A DNA stretch of 17,075 bases from Candidatus Firestoneibacteriota bacterium (GCA_013335425.1 JAAXVQ010000003.1:1-17075); one strand, 5' to 3'. Counted from the stretch's first letter, positions 7,150 to 14,192 are shown. The notes: generated by a model from the sequence alone, not told the origin. Program-made: numbers and translations.

Positions 7150-7962
7150 ATGCGCAATAAAATTCACAGTTTGGGCGTCAAACTCACGTTGAGCTTTATG
7201 TTCCTGATTTTATTCGTCACGGCTCTGATGTATGCCTTAACGCTGACCGAGATTAAAAAAGCGCTCAAGGAAGTGGTGCGTTCGGAATTATCCGCTATTT
7301 CCCAGATGATGGCCCTGGAATTAAACGGAGCCGATGGCGATGTCATGCAAAAGCTGCAAGCCGGCGATGAAAAAACCGAACTCTATGCGCGCATTAAAAC
7401 CAAACTCAAATCTTTCCAAGGCGTCCACCCGGACATCAAATACATCTACACGATGAAAAAGAACGGCTCTGAAGTGCAATTCATCGTGGACCCGATGTAC
7501 GGCGATGCCGCAGACCCGGGTGCGGCTATTGGGGAAAAATACGCGGACGCCAACCAGATCCTGCTGGGCGGGTTTGAAAAATCCTCCACCGACGCCGATT
7601 ATCACGCGGACAAATGGGGGACCTTTTTATCGAGTTATGCGCCCGTGCGCGATTCCAAAAACGAGCTTATCGGCCTGGTGGGGGTCGACATGTCCGCCAC
7701 CACTGTGATTCAAAAACAAAACTTCATCGGCATGATGATCTATTTGGCCACCGGGATCGCCGTGCTGCTGGCCACGGTCATTATCTTTATTTTTTCCGTG
7801 ACCATCATCAAGGACATTCATAAGCTCAACCGCGCGGCCAGCGACATCAGCCTGGGAAAAACCGACGTGGAGATCGGCGTGGTGCGTAAGGATGAAATCG
7901 GAGATCTGGCGGAGTCTTTCGGCCGCATGGTGACCTCGCTTAAAATTATGATGCAAAAATAA
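7150..7962 (+). CDS. Cache-like sensor receptor ending at HAMP, copy 1
   Basis: This 270-residue membrane receptor has no recognisable output domain. TM1 is at about residues 8-32. An extracytoplasmic Cache/PDC-like domain (about 35-190) follows, with HPDIKYIYTMKK, FIVDPMYGD, WGTFLSSYAPVRDS and LIGLVGVDMSATT, a pattern common in ligand-sensing Cache domains. TM2 is at about 191-217. A HAMP domain with DEIGDLAESFGRM ends the protein. The HAMP position usually held by Pro at the start of its first helix is Asp (TIIKDIHKL). The start at 7150 is supported by GGGAGG six bases upstream and by alignment with the paralogue at 9227, about two thirds identical by eye. With no kinase, methyl-accepting or GGDEF domain, it presumably signals through a separate partner; the small gene that follows is the candidate. 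The ligand is unknown. Confidence 0.88.
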   Translation: MRNKIHSLGVKLTLSFMFLILFVTALMYALTLTEIKKALKEVVRSELSAISQMMALELNGADGDVMQKLQAGDEKTELYARIKTKLKSFQGVHPDIKYIYTMKKNGSEVQFIVDPMYGDAADPGAAIGEKYADANQILLGGFEKSSTDADYHADKWGTFLSSYAPVRDSKNELIGLVGVDMSATTVIQKQNFIGMMIYLATGIAVLLATVIIFIFSVTIIKDIHKLNRAASDISLGKTDVEIGVVRKDEIGDLAESFGRMVTSLKIMMQK

Positions 7963-7976
7963 TTCAATCATCCCAA

Positions 7977-8011
7977 CCGCCACCTGGCGTATCGCTTCGC
8001 CGGGCAGGCGG
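7977..8011 (+). other. GC-rich hairpin between receptor 1 and its small partner gene
   Basis: CCGCC (7977-7981) pairs with GGCGG (8007-8011), and CCTGGCG (7983-7989) pairs with CGCCGGG (7998-8004) with one G-U, giving 12 pairs around a small internal loop. No T-run follows. It may set the ratio of receptor to small protein by partial termination or mRNA processing, or it may be a dispersed palindrome. Confidence 0.5.
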
Positions 8012-8037
8012 CAACCGAAACAAGGATGGGACCGATC

Positions 8038-8283
8038 ATGAGCAACTCACTGTCCGAACGGGTTTACGAAGCCAGCGTTCCCTATTTGGGGCCGGCGGCC
8101 ATGGTGTTTCTCAAACGCCAAACCGCCACCCATATGGGGGGCCTGAATTTTGAGCAGATTACCCTTACGGATCTTCCCGAACTGCTGGGTTGGATACTTA
8201 TTTCAGGGAGGCTGCTCATCGGCCCCAAAGCCGACGACTTGGTCGGGAAACTGCAAAACGAGTTTAATGTCAGACTGCAATAA
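8038..8283 (+). CDS. Small conserved protein paired with the HAMP receptor, copy 1
   Basis: I do not recognise this 81-residue family. The protein is soluble, has no signal peptide or membrane segment and looks mostly helical. It shares about 46 of 81 residues by eye with the product at 10141, including YxGPAA, FLKRQTxTHMGGL, FEQIT and WILISGR. This conservation is stronger than expected for spacer translation and supports a real gene. The start at 8038 was chosen because it aligns with the paralogue and has AAGGA and GGGA upstream; an in-frame ATG at 8026 is weaker. It follows receptor 1 by 75 bases and precedes the barrel gene by 24 bases, so the three are probably co-transcribed. A cytosolic partner that receives the HAMP signal is the natural guess, but no function can be assigned from sequence. 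Confidence 0.82.
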   Translation: MSNSLSERVYEASVPYLGPAAMVFLKRQTATHMGGLNFEQITLTDLPELLGWILISGRLLIGPKADDLVGKLQNEFNVRLQ

Positions 8284-8307
8284 AATCCCGTTTAAGGAGA
8301 CAAACCT

Positions 8308-9060
8308 ATGTTTAAGCTCAAAAAATTCGCTAGTCTGATGATGTTTCTGGCTCTGACCTCCCCGACAGGGGCATTCGCCGCGGGAATTTTAAACGATACC
8401 GGACTCGCTTTCACCGGAACCATTGATGGGTATTCCCGTTACATTTGGCGGGGGTTCACGGTAGAGTCCAAGCCGGTACTGCAGCCGGGTCTCACGCTCA
8501 GCGGTTACGGCGCCAACGTGAACCTTTGGGGGTCCATGCCCTTGCGCGGCAATTCCGAAACCGCGCCGAGCGATGAAATCGATTTGACTGTGGGTTATGC
8601 TTTTGAGTTTGCGTCCCTCGGCTTTTCCGCGGGTTATCTGGCTTACACCTACCCTTATGCCGACAACCTGGCGACGCACGAAGCCTCGGTCGGCGTCGCG
8701 TTGGGAAAATTTTTGCCGTTTGATTTGAACCTGACGTATTACTTCGGTTTGGAAAACCAAGAGGGCGGCAACGAGTCCTACGGGTCCGTGGATGCGGCCA
8801 AAACCTTCACCCTGGGTTCGGCCCCGGATTTTACCCTGGCGCTGCACTATGGTTGGTTGAGAAATTACGATTTCGGAGCAGGGTTGGGTAACGGCGGCGA
8901 TGCCATGATCTCACTTAAAGCCGCTTTGTCGTTAGGGGAAAAAGTCAGTCTGACACCGACACTGGCCTACGTCTATCCTTTCGGTGATGTGGCCGATGAA
9001 AACCTCGGAGCTCAGAGCCCTACGTTTTTCGGAGGCCTCAGTTTTGGTTTCGGTAATTAA
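8308..9060 (+). CDS. TorF-like putative outer-membrane beta-barrel protein
   Basis: The 250-residue protein starts with a signal peptide (KLKK, hydrophobic LMMFLAL, cleavage probably after AFA at residue 24). The mature part is rich in Gly, aromatic residues and alternating polar/hydrophobic stretches typical of beta-strands. The early motif YSRYIWRGF followed by PVLQPGL resembles the TorF family of putative porins, in which a similar Y-WRG segment opens the barrel. It ends in GLSFGFGN, not in the classic terminal Phe. The start has AAGGAG eight bases upstream. It sits between the two receptor cassettes on the same strand, 24 bases after the first small gene, suggesting that it brings the sensed compound through the outer membrane or is regulated with the sensors. 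Family placement is fair; substrate unknown. Confidence 0.78.
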   Translation: MFKLKKFASLMMFLALTSPTGAFAAGILNDTGLAFTGTIDGYSRYIWRGFTVESKPVLQPGLTLSGYGANVNLWGSMPLRGNSETAPSDEIDLTVGYAFEFASLGFSAGYLAYTYPYADNLATHEASVGVALGKFLPFDLNLTYYFGLENQEGGNESYGSVDAAKTFTLGSAPDFTLALHYGWLRNYDFGAGLGNGGDAMISLKAALSLGEKVSLTPTLAYVYPFGDVADENLGAQSPTFFGGLSFGFGN

Positions 9061-9095
9061 TTTCATAAAGGTCGTTTCATACTCTTTTTAATTTT

Positions 9096-9116
9096 CCTCT
9101 CCCCTTGTGGGAGAGG
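9096..9116. repeat. CCTCTCCC/GGGAGAGG palindrome
   Basis: The perfect 8-base arms (9096-9103 and 9109-9116) flank a five-base loop, followed by GGGAGGGG. The wording closely resembles the widespread CCTCTCCC...GGGAGAGG intergenic repeats seen in many bacterial genomes. There is no T-run after it on either strand, so termination is uncertain. Confidence 0.5.
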
Positions 9117-9226
9117 ATTAAAGGGAGGGGAATTTATTAAAAAGATTTTTAACACAAAATTAATTTGTTTAAAAAGTCCGGAGGCGGGGACCAACCGCCT
9201 CGTCTGCCGTTTCCAGGAGTCGAATC
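9117..9226 (+). other. AT-rich leader of receptor 2 with hairpins
   Basis: The stretch 9131-9176 is strikingly AT-rich compared with its neighbours and contains TTAAAAA-GA-TTTTTAA (9137-9152) and an ACAAA/TTTGT inverted repeat around 9154-9168, possible regulator sites. A hairpin GAGGCGG/CCGCCTC (9181-9187 and 9195-9201, loop GGACCAA) follows just ahead of the ribosome-binding site. No sigma70 promoter could be chosen with confidence. Confidence 0.35.
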
Positions 9227-10144
9227 ATGAACTTCAAGCTTAACAGCTTGGGCGTCAAGCTGACCTTGAGCTTTCTGCTGTTGATCGGTTTCGTAACCGT
9301 CCTCATGTTCGCGTTAACCCTCACCCACACCAAAAATGCGTTGAAAGAGGTTGTGCGTTCGGAACTGACGGCGGTTTCGCAATTGATGTCGCTGGAACTA
9401 AGCGGCGCGGACGCGGATGCCATGAAAAAAATGCAGGCGGGCGATGAAAAGACCGCGGCCTACGATCGTATTCGGGCTAAATTGAAAAAATTCCAATCCG
9501 TTCACCCGGACATCAAATATATTTACACCATGAAAAAGACGGGTGCCGAGTTGCAGTTTATCGTGGACCCGATGTACGGCGATCCTCACGACCCGGGCGC
9601 GGGTATTGGGGAAAAATATGCGGATGCGACCCCCTGGATGGTGGCCGGTTTTGAAGACATCTCAACGGAGGAAAATTACAGTTCGGATAAATGGGGGCAG
9701 CTCCTTTCCAGTTACGCGCCGGTATGCGACTCAAGAGGTGAGCGCATCGGCCTGGTGGGCGTCGACATGTCGGCAGCCACCGTGATCCGCAAGCAAAAAT
9801 TCATCGGTCTGACCATCTATCTGATCGCGGGCATCGCCGCGGCACTCGCTGCGGCTATGATCTTCGCCTTTTCCGCCACCATCATCAAGGACATTCATCA
9901 ACTCCAACGCGTGGCCAACGATATCAGTCAGGGTAAAGCCTCGGTGGAAATCACCGTGGTCCGGCAAGATGAAATCGGAGAACTCGCAAGATCCTTCAGA
10001 CGCATGGTGGCATCGTTGAAAATTATGATGCCGCCAAAAACCCCGCAGCCGGAGGGGTTGAGTACAACGTCCCGCTCCCCAGCCGGCGTTCCGGGGAAAC
10101 CCCGGACGCAGAAAAAAAAATCTCGGGGTCGGAGTTTGCCATGA
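9227..10144 (+). CDS. Cache-like sensor receptor ending at HAMP, copy 2, with a basic tail
   Basis: This 305-residue paralogue of the receptor at 7150 has the same layout: TM1 (about 8-32), Cache/PDC-like extracytoplasmic domain with HPDIKYIYTMKK, FIVDPMYGD and LLSSYAPVCDS, TM2 (about 191-217) and HAMP with DEIGELARSFRRM. The usual HAMP Pro is again Asp (TIIKDIHQL). Unlike copy 1 it continues about 37 residues past LKIMM in a Pro/Lys/Arg-rich, low-complexity tail ending KKKSRGRSLP. That part matches no domain and looks like a translated former spacer. Its stop overlaps the next start (ATGA). Nine A in the tail (10112-10120) precede this overlap and could allow slippage into the next frame. 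The start has AGGAG about eight bases upstream. No output domain is present. Confidence 0.88.
   Translation: MNFKLNSLGVKLTLSFLLLIGFVTVLMFALTLTHTKNALKEVVRSELTAVSQLMSLELSGADADAMKKMQAGDEKTAAYDRIRAKLKKFQSVHPDIKYIYTMKKTGAELQFIVDPMYGDPHDPGAGIGEKYADATPWMVAGFEDISTEENYSSDKWGQLLSSYAPVCDSRGERIGLVGVDMSAATVIRKQKFIGLTIYLIAGIAAALAAAMIFAFSATIIKDIHQLQRVANDISQGKASVEITVVRQDEIGELARSFRRMVASLKIMMPPKTPQPEGLSTTSRSPAGVPGKPRTQKKKSRGRSLP
10090..10106 (+). other. GC hairpin in the tail of receptor 2
   Basis: The perfect arms TCCGGGG (10090-10096) and CCCCGGA (10100-10106) flank AAA. It lies six bases before the run of nine A, inside the coding sequence, at the place corresponding to the intergenic hairpin of cassette 1. 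It could influence slippage or be what is left of the spacer. Confidence 0.45.
10112..10141 (+). other. A9 run linking receptor 2 to its small partner gene by a possible -1 shift
   Basis: The receptor frame reads the nine A as three Lys codons. The frame of the small protein is the -1 frame and is open from the A-run to its ATG at 10141 (codons for EKKISGSEFA). One extra A in the RNA, or in the true DNA sequence, would therefore join receptor and small protein into one polypeptide. Whether this happens is unknown; runs of nine or more A are known sites of polymerase slippage and of sequencing error. Confidence 0.4.
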
Positions 10145-10401
10145 CAAACCCCTTGGCGGAACAAATTCACCTTACTTGCGTTGAATACTTCGGGCCGGCG
10201 GCTTTGGAATTTTTAAAACGCCAAACCATCACCCATATGGGCGGTCTGGATTTCGAACAGATCACGCCCCCGGACCTCCCCAAGTTGCTTCACTGGATTT
10301 TGATTTCCGGCCGCTTTATCATCAACGCGCAGGCCGATGAACTGGTGAAAACTTTGGAAGACCAGTTGCATGTCAAAGCGACCATGAAAGTGAAAGCCTA
10401 A
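10141..10401 (+). CDS. Small conserved protein paired with the HAMP receptor, copy 2
   Basis: The 86-residue protein is the paralogue of the product at 8038. It shares EYFGPAALEFLKRQTITHMGG-type wording, DFEQIT, the WILISGR segment and an A-D-x-LV near the end, and adds five C-terminal residues (MKVKA). There is no membrane segment or signal. The start codon overlaps the receptor stop in ATGA, which indicates translational coupling; no clear ribosome-binding site is present apart from GGAG nine bases before. The coupling, and the conserved order receptor then small gene in both cassettes, argue that the two products act together at the membrane. The family is not one I can name, so no biochemical role is claimed. 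Confidence 0.84.
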   Translation: MTNPLAEQIHLTCVEYFGPAALEFLKRQTITHMGGLDFEQITPPDLPKLLHWILISGRFIINAQADELVKTLEDQLHVKATMKVKA

Positions 10402-10594
10402 TCCCCTCCAAATCCGAGTTTGGGGATGCCGCCAAAAAACGCCTTGGACCCTCACGAGTACCCGCCAAATAAAAAATGCAACTTTTTCCCGCCGAAAACG
10501 TCTAAGCGAGGACCGGGGAGGTTTCTTTTTCTGCGGTTGGCGATTAGCTTCCTAAGCATCTCTAACCGATAGAAGAAATTCGCAAAAATTCTTC
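10402..10594 (+). other. Intergenic stretch after cassette 2
   Basis: I see no gene in 10402-10725. Directly after the stop there is an imperfect hairpin (TCCCC-bulge-AAA with TTTGGGGA, 10402-10426) without a T-run. The rest up to 10594 has short CGCCAAA/CGCCGAAA wording repeated three times and an A/T-rich patch, with nothing I can assign. A terminator and a promoter follow at 10595-10649. Confidence 0.4.
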
Positions 10595-10622
10595 TTGTGG
10601 ATTTTAGGGATTATGCTATGAT
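10595..10622 (+). promoter_or_regulatory. Extended -10 promoter for the reductase gene
   Basis: TTGTGG (10595-10600), a 16-base spacer and TATGAT (10617-10622) preceded by TG (10614-10615) form an extended -10 promoter. Transcription would begin near 10629, about 97 bases before the reductase start. The -10 box touches the left arm of the terminator hairpin at 10621. Confidence 0.5.
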
Positions 10623-10649
10623 TCGCCGGTTAAAATCGGTGAATTTTTT
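10621..10649 (+). terminator. Rho-independent terminator candidate
   Basis: ATTCGCCG (10621-10628) pairs with CGGTGAAT (10637-10644) with one G-U, the loop is eight bases, and six T (10644-10649) follow. It would end transcripts coming from the sensor block before the reductase gene. Confidence 0.6.
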
Positions 10650-10725
10650 AACATATTTAGCTTATGCGCCAAACCTCATATACATCCCTACGGCCAAAAA
10701 TCAATTCCGTTTTTGGAGGGCTTAC

Positions 10726-11904
10726 ATGCTTCAGCGTTTAATTACCGGCGCCACAGGTTTGGTGGGACGCCATCTGCTTTTCGAATCCTTGAAGGAACTC
10801 CTCCTCGAAGGGCGCACTCTGCGTATTTTCGTGCTCTTGCGCGGCAGTGCGACCGCCACGGCGCAGGTGCGTCTGCAGACGCTTTTAGACGGTCCGCGCC
10901 CGGATTATTTAAAGCCCTTTTCCACCGAGCAGCTCATGCGCCACGTGGTCTGCCTTTCCGGCAGCCTTAACGACGCCAACTTGGTGTTGCAATGGGCGGG
11001 GCACCTCGACCCGACGCAGGAACTCACAGTCCTGCATTCCGCCGGATCAGTCACGCTCTACTCCCACGAAGCCAGCGAACAGGAACTTTACCAAACCAAT
11101 TACCAGGGCACCTTCAATCTGATCCATGCCTTAAACGGGTTTAAGTTTAAATTCTGTTTCATCAGCACGGCTTTCTCGGCCGGCATCCGCACGGGCCTGA
11201 TCGCCAACGAACTGCTGGAAACGCCCCGCAAACACTTCCGCAACCCCTATGAACGGATCAAAGCCAAAATCGAAAATGACCTGGATACCTATTGCCGCAG
11301 CCGAAACCTGGAACTGCAAATTTTACGTCCCAGCATCATTTGCGGCCGGCTCATTGACCCGGAACTTTATTACACTTCCAAATACGACGTCATCTACGGC
11401 GGCGCAAAATTTTTCTGGCAAGTGGCCAAAGCCAACCCGGAAGCCTCCATCCGGCTTTGGGCCCGTCCAGATGCCGGCATGAACATCATCCCGGTGGATT
11501 ATGTGGCCAAAGGCATTATCCGCGCCTCCCGGCAGGACGTCAAGGAGGTCAACCTGGTCCATTCCCGCTGCGTCCCGCATACGGTTTCCATCGGCACCAT
11601 CATGCGCGAATCGGGGTTTGTCAATTTTGAATTGGTACCCCTCATGCCCCAAGGTTTGAATAAATTTGAAAAGCTCTATTACCGGGTCGTACATCAGGCG
11701 TTGGGGCCCTACATCAGCTGCCCGGCTGCGGAATTTGACGCCTCGGTGCTGCGTAGCCTCCTGCCGGAAATCCCCGAACCGGATGTGAAGGGCAGCTTCC
11801 CCGCCCTTATCGCCCATGCGGTGAAAAATGATTTTTACGATCTGCAGAAAATAGAAACTGCCGGCAAAGCTTTGGCGGCCGATGCGGGTTCCGTTCCCCG
11901 CTAG
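10726..11904 (+). CDS. Extended SDR / thioester-reductase-like NAD(P)-dependent oxidoreductase
   Basis: This 392-residue enzyme has an N-terminal Rossmann fold with TGATGLVG (residues 7-14), the catalytic Ser147 in FISTAF, and Tyr175 and Lys179 in NPYERIKAK. The layout HSAGSVTLY, NYQGTFNLI, ISTAFSAG, LQILRPSIICG matches the male-sterility / fatty acyl-CoA reductase-like (NAD_binding_4) branch of extended SDRs, which reduce acyl thioesters, rather than sugar epimerases. No carrier or adenylation domain is attached, so it is a stand-alone enzyme. The start at 10726 was chosen because GGAGGG lies five bases before it and the Rossmann motif then begins at residue 7; longer in-frame starts reach into the promoter and terminator. 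It is monocistronic and converges on glgX. Substrate unknown; a nucleotide-sugar enzyme is the alternative. Confidence 0.82.
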   Translation: MLQRLITGATGLVGRHLLFESLKELLLEGRTLRIFVLLRGSATATAQVRLQTLLDGPRPDYLKPFSTEQLMRHVVCLSGSLNDANLVLQWAGHLDPTQELTVLHSAGSVTLYSHEASEQELYQTNYQGTFNLIHALNGFKFKFCFISTAFSAGIRTGLIANELLETPRKHFRNPYERIKAKIENDLDTYCRSRNLELQILRPSIICGRLIDPELYYTSKYDVIYGGAKFFWQVAKANPEASIRLWARPDAGMNIIPVDYVAKGIIRASRQDVKEVNLVHSRCVPHTVSIGTIMRESGFVNFELVPLMPQGLNKFEKLYYRVVHQALGPYISCPAAEFDASVLRSLLPEIPEPDVKGSFPALIAHAVKNDFYDLQKIETAGKALAADAGSVPR

Positions 11905-11914
11905 CTTACTATGG

Positions 11915-11932
11915 CGCCGGGCAATCCCGGCG
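11915..11932. terminator. GC hairpin between convergent reductase and glgX genes
   Basis: CGCCGGG (11915-11921) and CCCGGCG (11926-11932) form a perfect 7-bp stem with loop CAAT in the 49-base gap between the two stop codons. No T-run follows on either strand, so it may be a weak bidirectional terminator or a 3'-end stabiliser. Confidence 0.45.
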
Positions 11933-11953
11933 TCCGGCTTAGGGTGATTTCGA

Positions 11954-14089
11954 TCATCTTCCCAACAAAACCACCGTGCTGCGTCCATTGGCGACGTAGT
12001 GGGTCGCCGGCGTAATGACGACTTCCTGACCGTCTTCCGCCAAATCCTTCCCCGGCTCCAGACTGGTGTCGATAAGCCTAAACCATTGTTGCCCGTTCAA
12101 AACCGGCAGACTCACGCCCTGCGCCCGGTAATCGGCATTGAAGATGATAAAGAGCTGAAACTTTCCTGCTGATGACGGGTCATCGGAACCGTCCAGGCGA
12201 TAGCTGAGGATGCGCGTTTCAGGGTTGTCCCATTGCGGCACAGCGCCGTTGAGGCCGAACCAGCTGACCGCAGGAAGTCCGTTGCCGTCGTGGTCAAGGC
12301 CGTCGAGAAATTTCCGGCTTTGCAGGACGGAGTAGCGGCGGGTCAAGGCGATGGCTTTTCGGCAAAAATCGACAAAATCCTGATTTTGCTTTACCCGGTT
12401 CCAGTCAAACCAACTTAAAGGATTGTCCTGGCAATAGGCATTGTTGTTGCCGTTTTGCGTGCGCAAAAATTCATCCCCACCCAAGAGCATGGGCGTGCCT
12501 GCGGAGAACAGCAACAGACACATAAAGTTTTTGGCCTGCTGCCGACGCAGGGCCAGCACGTGCGGGTCTGCCGACTCGCCTTCCCAGCCGCAGTTCCAAG
12601 CATGGTTGTCGTTGGTCCCGTCCTGATTGTTTTCCAAATTGGCGCCGTTGTGCTTGTCGTTATAGGCGACCAAATCGTGCAGCGTGAAGCCGTCGTGACA
12701 GGTGATGAAGTTGATGCTGTTATACGCCGAGCGCCCGTCGTCGCCGTAGAGATCCGCCGAACCCGTCAAACGGCCGGCCAGATCCGGGACTTGCCCCGCG
12801 TCGCCCTTGACGAATTTCCTCACCGTGTCGCGGAACTTGCCGTTCCACTCCGACCAATCAAGGGGAAAATTTCCGACCTGATAAGTTCCCAAATCCCAGG
12901 GCTCGGCAATGAGCTTGACCCGGTTGAGCACCGGGTCCGCAGAGACGGCGTCGAAAAAGCCGGAAGTGGGTGTAAACCCCCAGCCCTCCCGCCCCAGCAC
13001 GGACGCCAGGTCGAAACGGAAACCGTCCACGTGCATGACCTCGACCCAATAACGGAGTGAATCGAGAATGAAGCGGATGACGTGGTGGTTGCTCACCTGC
13101 ACGCTGTTGCCGCAGCCGGTGTAATTCATGTAATAACGTCCGGGTTGATCCTCCGGGCCCGTCAGCACATAATAGGTGGGATTGTCGATGCCCCGAAAGC
13201 CGAGAGTCGCACCGAGTTCATTACCCTCGGCGGTATGGTTGAAGACCACATCGAGGATGACTTCGATACCGGCCTGATGCAGGGCCCGCACCAGTTGTTT
13301 GAACTCCGTGACCTGGCAGCCGGGAAAGGCCTGGGTGCCGTAGGAGGATTCGGGCGTAAAAAAACCCAGGGTGTTGTACCCCCAGTAATTGGTGAGTTTT
13401 TTGTTGAGCAGGAAATCGTCCACGTAAAATTCATGCAGGGGCAAAAACTCCACGGCATTGATGCCGAGTTGTTTTAAATAGGGGATTTTTTCGATAAACC
13501 CCAAATAAGTCCCGGGGTGCTTCACGCCCGAGGAAGGGTGGGCCGTAAAACCTTTCAGATGCACTTCATAGAGGGTTAAATCTTCCAGCGGATACAATAG
13601 GGGAGCGTCCCCCTGCCAGTCGAAGGCATCGTCCACGACCACGGACTTGGGCACCACCGGCGTGCTGTCGCGCGTGTCCACGGACAAATCCCGGTCCGGA
13701 GAGTTGGGGTCATAGCCCAGCAGCAAGTTGTCCGTGTTCCGGCATTTGCCGGCCAACGCCTTGGCGTAGGGGTCAATCAGGAGTTTATGCTCATTGAAGC
13801 GCAGCCCTTCCCGGGGACGAAAATCGCCGCGGACTTTATAGCCGTACAATTGCCCGGCCCCCAGGTCGCGGACAAACACATGCCACACATACTTAGTCCG
13901 GTTTTCGAGCCGGATCACGTCCGTCGGCACGACGGCGTCCGGGTGGTCGAACAACAGCAGAAAAACCTCGCGGGCGTTTTGCGAATAGAGCGCAAAATTG
14001 ACGCCCCCCGGCGAGAGCGTGGCGCCCAGCGGGTAAAAAAGCCCAGGGGAGATTTTCTTGTCAGTGGTTGTTTGCAACGGATCAGCCAT
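11954..14089 (-). CDS. glgX: Glycogen debranching enzyme GlgX (GH13 isoamylase type)
   Basis: GlgX hydrolyses alpha-1,6 branches of glycogen or phosphorylase limit dextrin in the cytoplasm. The 711-residue protein starts with a CBM48-like domain (LSPGGVNFALYSQNA, about residues 25-110) followed by the GH13 barrel. Conserved regions are visible: DVVFNHT (about 283-289), DGFRFDLA with nucleophile Asp360, LIAEPWD with acid/base Glu396 and FITCHDGF with Asp466. LYEVHLKGFT and YGDDGRSAYNSINF are typical of GlgX/TreX. A C-terminal beta domain ends the protein, and the length is normal for the family. AAGGAGGAG six bases before the ATG fixes the start. It lies last in the leftward group, 220 bases after the pldA-like gene, so it may have its own promoter; a 10-bp hairpin stands in this leader. 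No other glycogen gene is in the window. Confidence 0.95.
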   Translation of the reverse strand: MADPLQTTTDKKISPGLFYPLGATLSPGGVNFALYSQNAREVFLLLFDHPDAVVPTDVIRLENRTKYVWHVFVRDLGAGQLYGYKVRGDFRPREGLRFNEHKLLIDPYAKALAGKCRNTDNLLLGYDPNSPDRDLSVDTRDSTPVVPKSVVVDDAFDWQGDAPLLYPLEDLTLYEVHLKGFTAHPSSGVKHPGTYLGFIEKIPYLKQLGINAVEFLPLHEFYVDDFLLNKKLTNYWGYNTLGFFTPESSYGTQAFPGCQVTEFKQLVRALHQAGIEVILDVVFNHTAEGNELGATLGFRGIDNPTYYVLTGPEDQPGRYYMNYTGCGNSVQVSNHHVIRFILDSLRYWVEVMHVDGFRFDLASVLGREGWGFTPTSGFFDAVSADPVLNRVKLIAEPWDLGTYQVGNFPLDWSEWNGKFRDTVRKFVKGDAGQVPDLAGRLTGSADLYGDDGRSAYNSINFITCHDGFTLHDLVAYNDKHNGANLENNQDGTNDNHAWNCGWEGESADPHVLALRRQQAKNFMCLLLFSAGTPMLLGGDEFLRTQNGNNNAYCQDNPLSWFDWNRVKQNQDFVDFCRKAIALTRRYSVLQSRKFLDGLDHDGNGLPAVSWFGLNGAVPQWDNPETRILSYRLDGSDDPSSAGKFQLFIIFNADYRAQGVSLPVLNGQQWFRLIDTSLEPGKDLAEDGQEVVITPATHYVANGRSTVVLLGR

Positions 14090-14192
14090 GTAAACTCCTC
14101 CTTAAGCCGGCAGGGTGATGAAGAACTCCGGTGGCGCAGCGTTTGCGCTCCAGGTGCGCAAGTCGCTCGCCTCGGAGAGACTCGCTCGGATC

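Noticed and set aside
9096..9116. Rho-independent terminator after the barrel gene
   Set aside because: The stem is good but no T-run follows on either strand, and the wording matches a common dispersed repeat type, so it is listed as a repeat.
10597..10725. Longer N-terminus for the reductase (start at 10597)
   Set aside because: It would translate the promoter and terminator region. GGAGGG five bases before the ATG at 10726 and the Rossmann motif at residue 7 fix the later start.
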